In this document: positions 62,886 to 64,000 of the stretch, in pieces
Position numbering within the stretch: position 1 is the stretch's first letter
Layout of the letters: the number at the start of each line of letters is the position of its first letter
DNA from: Flavobacterium psychrolimnae
Lineage (GTDB): Bacteria; Bacteroidota; Bacteroidia; Flavobacteriales; Flavobacteriaceae
Reading direction: 5' to 3'
Length of the DNA stretch: 64,000 bases
NCBI RefSeq assembly: GCF_003312425.1
Contig: NZ_QNUX01000003.1
Location: forward strand, 62,001-126,000
Position numbers and translations under genes: made by a program
Notes under the pieces: generated by a model
The model's input: only the letters and a program-made list of their open reading frames with translations
Told to the model about the DNA's origin: nothing
The model's database searches: none

Positions 62886-63908
62886 CTACAATTTTCTTGT
62901 CGACTCTCTTTCTTTCAATTTTGTCTTTATTACAACCGTTTCATAAGGAACATGTTCCTCTTTAGATTCTAATCTATCAATGAGTAATTTAGCCGCCACT
63001 TCTCCTATTTCTATTCCATGCTGACTTACCGTAGTTAAACTAGGAGACAATCTGCGGGAAGCAAGAATTCCGTCAGCAAAACCTATAATTGAAATGTCTT
63101 CCGGAACTTTAAATCCTTTTTTGAGTGCGATACGCAAAGCCGCAACAGAGTCATTTTCTTCTAAAGCAAAAATTCCGTCTATTTTGTTTTCAAAAACTTT
63201 CTCGATTTTATCTTTTAAATCATCTTCTGAATCCGTTCTTAAAATGATATCATTATTTACCGAAATATTATTATTTTCTAAAGCTTTCAAATATCCTTCG
63301 GCTCTTAATTTCCCTACACTCAAATTATCAATAGACGACAATAAAGCGATATTCTTGCATCCCAAATCAATTAAATGTTGGGTCGAATTTAAAGCGGAGT
63401 CAAAATCATCTACAATTACTTTATCACAATCAACGCCGTCTGCAATTCGATCAAACATAACAATGGGAGTTCCATCATTAATGATTGCTGAAAAATGCTC
63501 ATAATCCTGATTTTTTTGCGCTTCTTCAGAAACGGAAACAATAAATCCATCAATGGTTCCATTGCTTAACATTTCCAGCGTATGAGCTTCTTTTTCTGCT
63601 GATTCGTTAGAGATACACATAATAACATTGTATCCTTTTTCATCAGCGATTTTCTCAATACCACTAAATACTTTTGCAAAAAAGGAATTCAGAATATTTG
63701 GAATAATAACGCCAATCGTTTTGGTTTTTCTATTTTTAAGGTTAAGACCAATTACATTAGGCTTGTAGTTTTTAAGCTTTGCATACTCTTTAATTTTAAC
63801 CTTTGTCTGCTCACTAATCTCCGGACTATCGTTCAACGCTTTAGAAACTGTAGAAACAGAAACATTCAGTTCTTTAGCGATTTGTTTTAAAGTTGCTTTA
63901 GCTTTCAT
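62886..63908 (-). CDS. LacI-family transcriptional regulator, copy 3
   Basis: A 340-residue regulator: helix-turn-helix TLKQIAKELNVSVSTVSKAL (about 6-25), hinge IGLNLKNRKTKTIGVIIP, and sugar-sensor domain (FAKVFSGIEKIADEKGYNV, IVMFDRIADGVDCDKVIVDD, ISIIGFADGILASRRLSPSL). The recognition helix (VSVSTVSKAL) differs from the pair at 28173-30456 (ISITT[AV]SKAL), so a different operator is expected. It is not next to sugar genes in this window; a target beyond the right edge or elsewhere is likely. Confidence 0.93.
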   Translation of the reverse strand: MKAKATLKQIAKELNVSVSTVSKALNDSPEISEQTKVKIKEYAKLKNYKPNVIGLNLKNRKTKTIGVIIPNILNSFFAKVFSGIEKIADEKGYNVIMCISNESAEKEAHTLEMLSNGTIDGFIVSVSEEAQKNQDYEHFSAIINDGTPIVMFDRIADGVDCDKVIVDDFDSALNSTQHLIDLGCKNIALLSSIDNLSVGKLRAEGYLKALENNNISVNNDIILRTDSEDDLKDKIEKVFENKIDGIFALEENDSVAALRIALKKGFKVPEDISIIGFADGILASRRLSPSLTTVSQHGIEIGEVAAKLLIDRLESKEEHVPYETVVIKTKLKERESTRKL

Positions 63909-63986
63909 ATGGAGATATTTGAAGTAATTTTAATAATAAAAAAAGTAACAAGATATGAATAATTAGAATATTACCCACTTAAATGA

Positions 63987-63994
63987 CAAAAATA
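63987..63994 (-). promoter_or_regulatory. -7 box of the third LacI gene
   Basis: Minus strand TATTTTTG, a perfect TAnnTTTG, giving a leader of about 70 bases. The -33 position lies outside the window. Confidence 0.5.
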
Positions 63995-64000
63995 GCCAAT

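Noticed and set aside
1..64000. CRISPR arrays, insertion sequences, prophage genes, rRNA, attachment sites
   Set aside because: None seen: no regularly spaced repeats, transposase or integrase motifs; the single tRNA has no duplicated 3' end nearby.

Overview
The window is chromosomal DNA from a low-GC member of the Bacteroidetes, most probably Flavobacterium or a close relative. The evidence is the SusC/SusD pair, the alternative complex III operon (actA-F) joined to an aa3 oxidase, promoters of the Bacteroidetes type (TTTG, about 19 bp, TAnnTTTG), weak Shine-Dalgarno sequences, many lipoproteins, and a SusC-type leader and plug. No phage, insertion sequence, CRISPR array or rRNA was seen. 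There is one tRNA gene, tRNA-Gln(TTG).

Layout. 1-915: 5' part of malic enzyme (cut by the window edge) and a CBS-domain protein. 989-30456: a large sugar-utilisation region. It has a leftward cassette of SLC45-type transporter, (alpha/alpha)6 glycosidase, fructokinase, MFS transporter and cytoplasmic GH37 trehalase (7528 to 989). Next is a leftward operon of SusC, SusD, two giant FG-GAP/ASPIC-UnbV lipoproteins, a vanadium-haloperoxidase-like lipoprotein and a GyrI-like membrane protein (21205 to 7665). Then come a GH65 alpha-glucosidase (leftward), a divergent GH32 - sugar porter - fructokinase operon, and two tandem LacI-family regulators. Three promoter regions in this block (about 7600, 21325 and 24018) each carry a pair of near-identical palindromes (core AAAACGTTTT) with centres 20-21 bp apart, which ties all the pieces into one regulon.

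30468-32550: queG and ruvB. 32706-44147: electron-transport operon actABCDEF-ctaC-ctaD (leftward), encoding a quinol:cytochrome c oxidoreductase and the terminal oxidase subunits it feeds. 44363-46017: a SPOR-domain protein and an unknown secreted protein. 46094-50835: rimP-nusA-infB translation/transcription operon with a terminator-like hairpin in its leader. 51013-57918: UspA protein, tRNA-Gln, DUF2723 membrane protein, polysaccharide deacetylase, a cysteine-less thioredoxin-fold protein and a membrane metallophosphoesterase. 58100-63908: a secreted surface protein, polA and a third LacI-family regulator.

How the sugar genes may work together (inference). SusC/SusD import an oligosaccharide across the outer membrane. 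The GH32 lipoprotein releases fructose and the periplasmic GH65 enzyme releases glucose. Three MFS carriers take sugars into the cytoplasm, where the GH100-like enzyme and the trehalase cleave intact disaccharides (sucrose, trehalose) and two PfkB kinases phosphorylate fructose. The part whose job is unknown is the SusCD-linked set of two Ca-binding propeller lipoproteins plus a haloperoxidase-fold protein. It is the best candidate here for an undescribed system.

Coordinates of sites were counted by hand from the sequence, and identity to named families rests on motifs, not on database searches.
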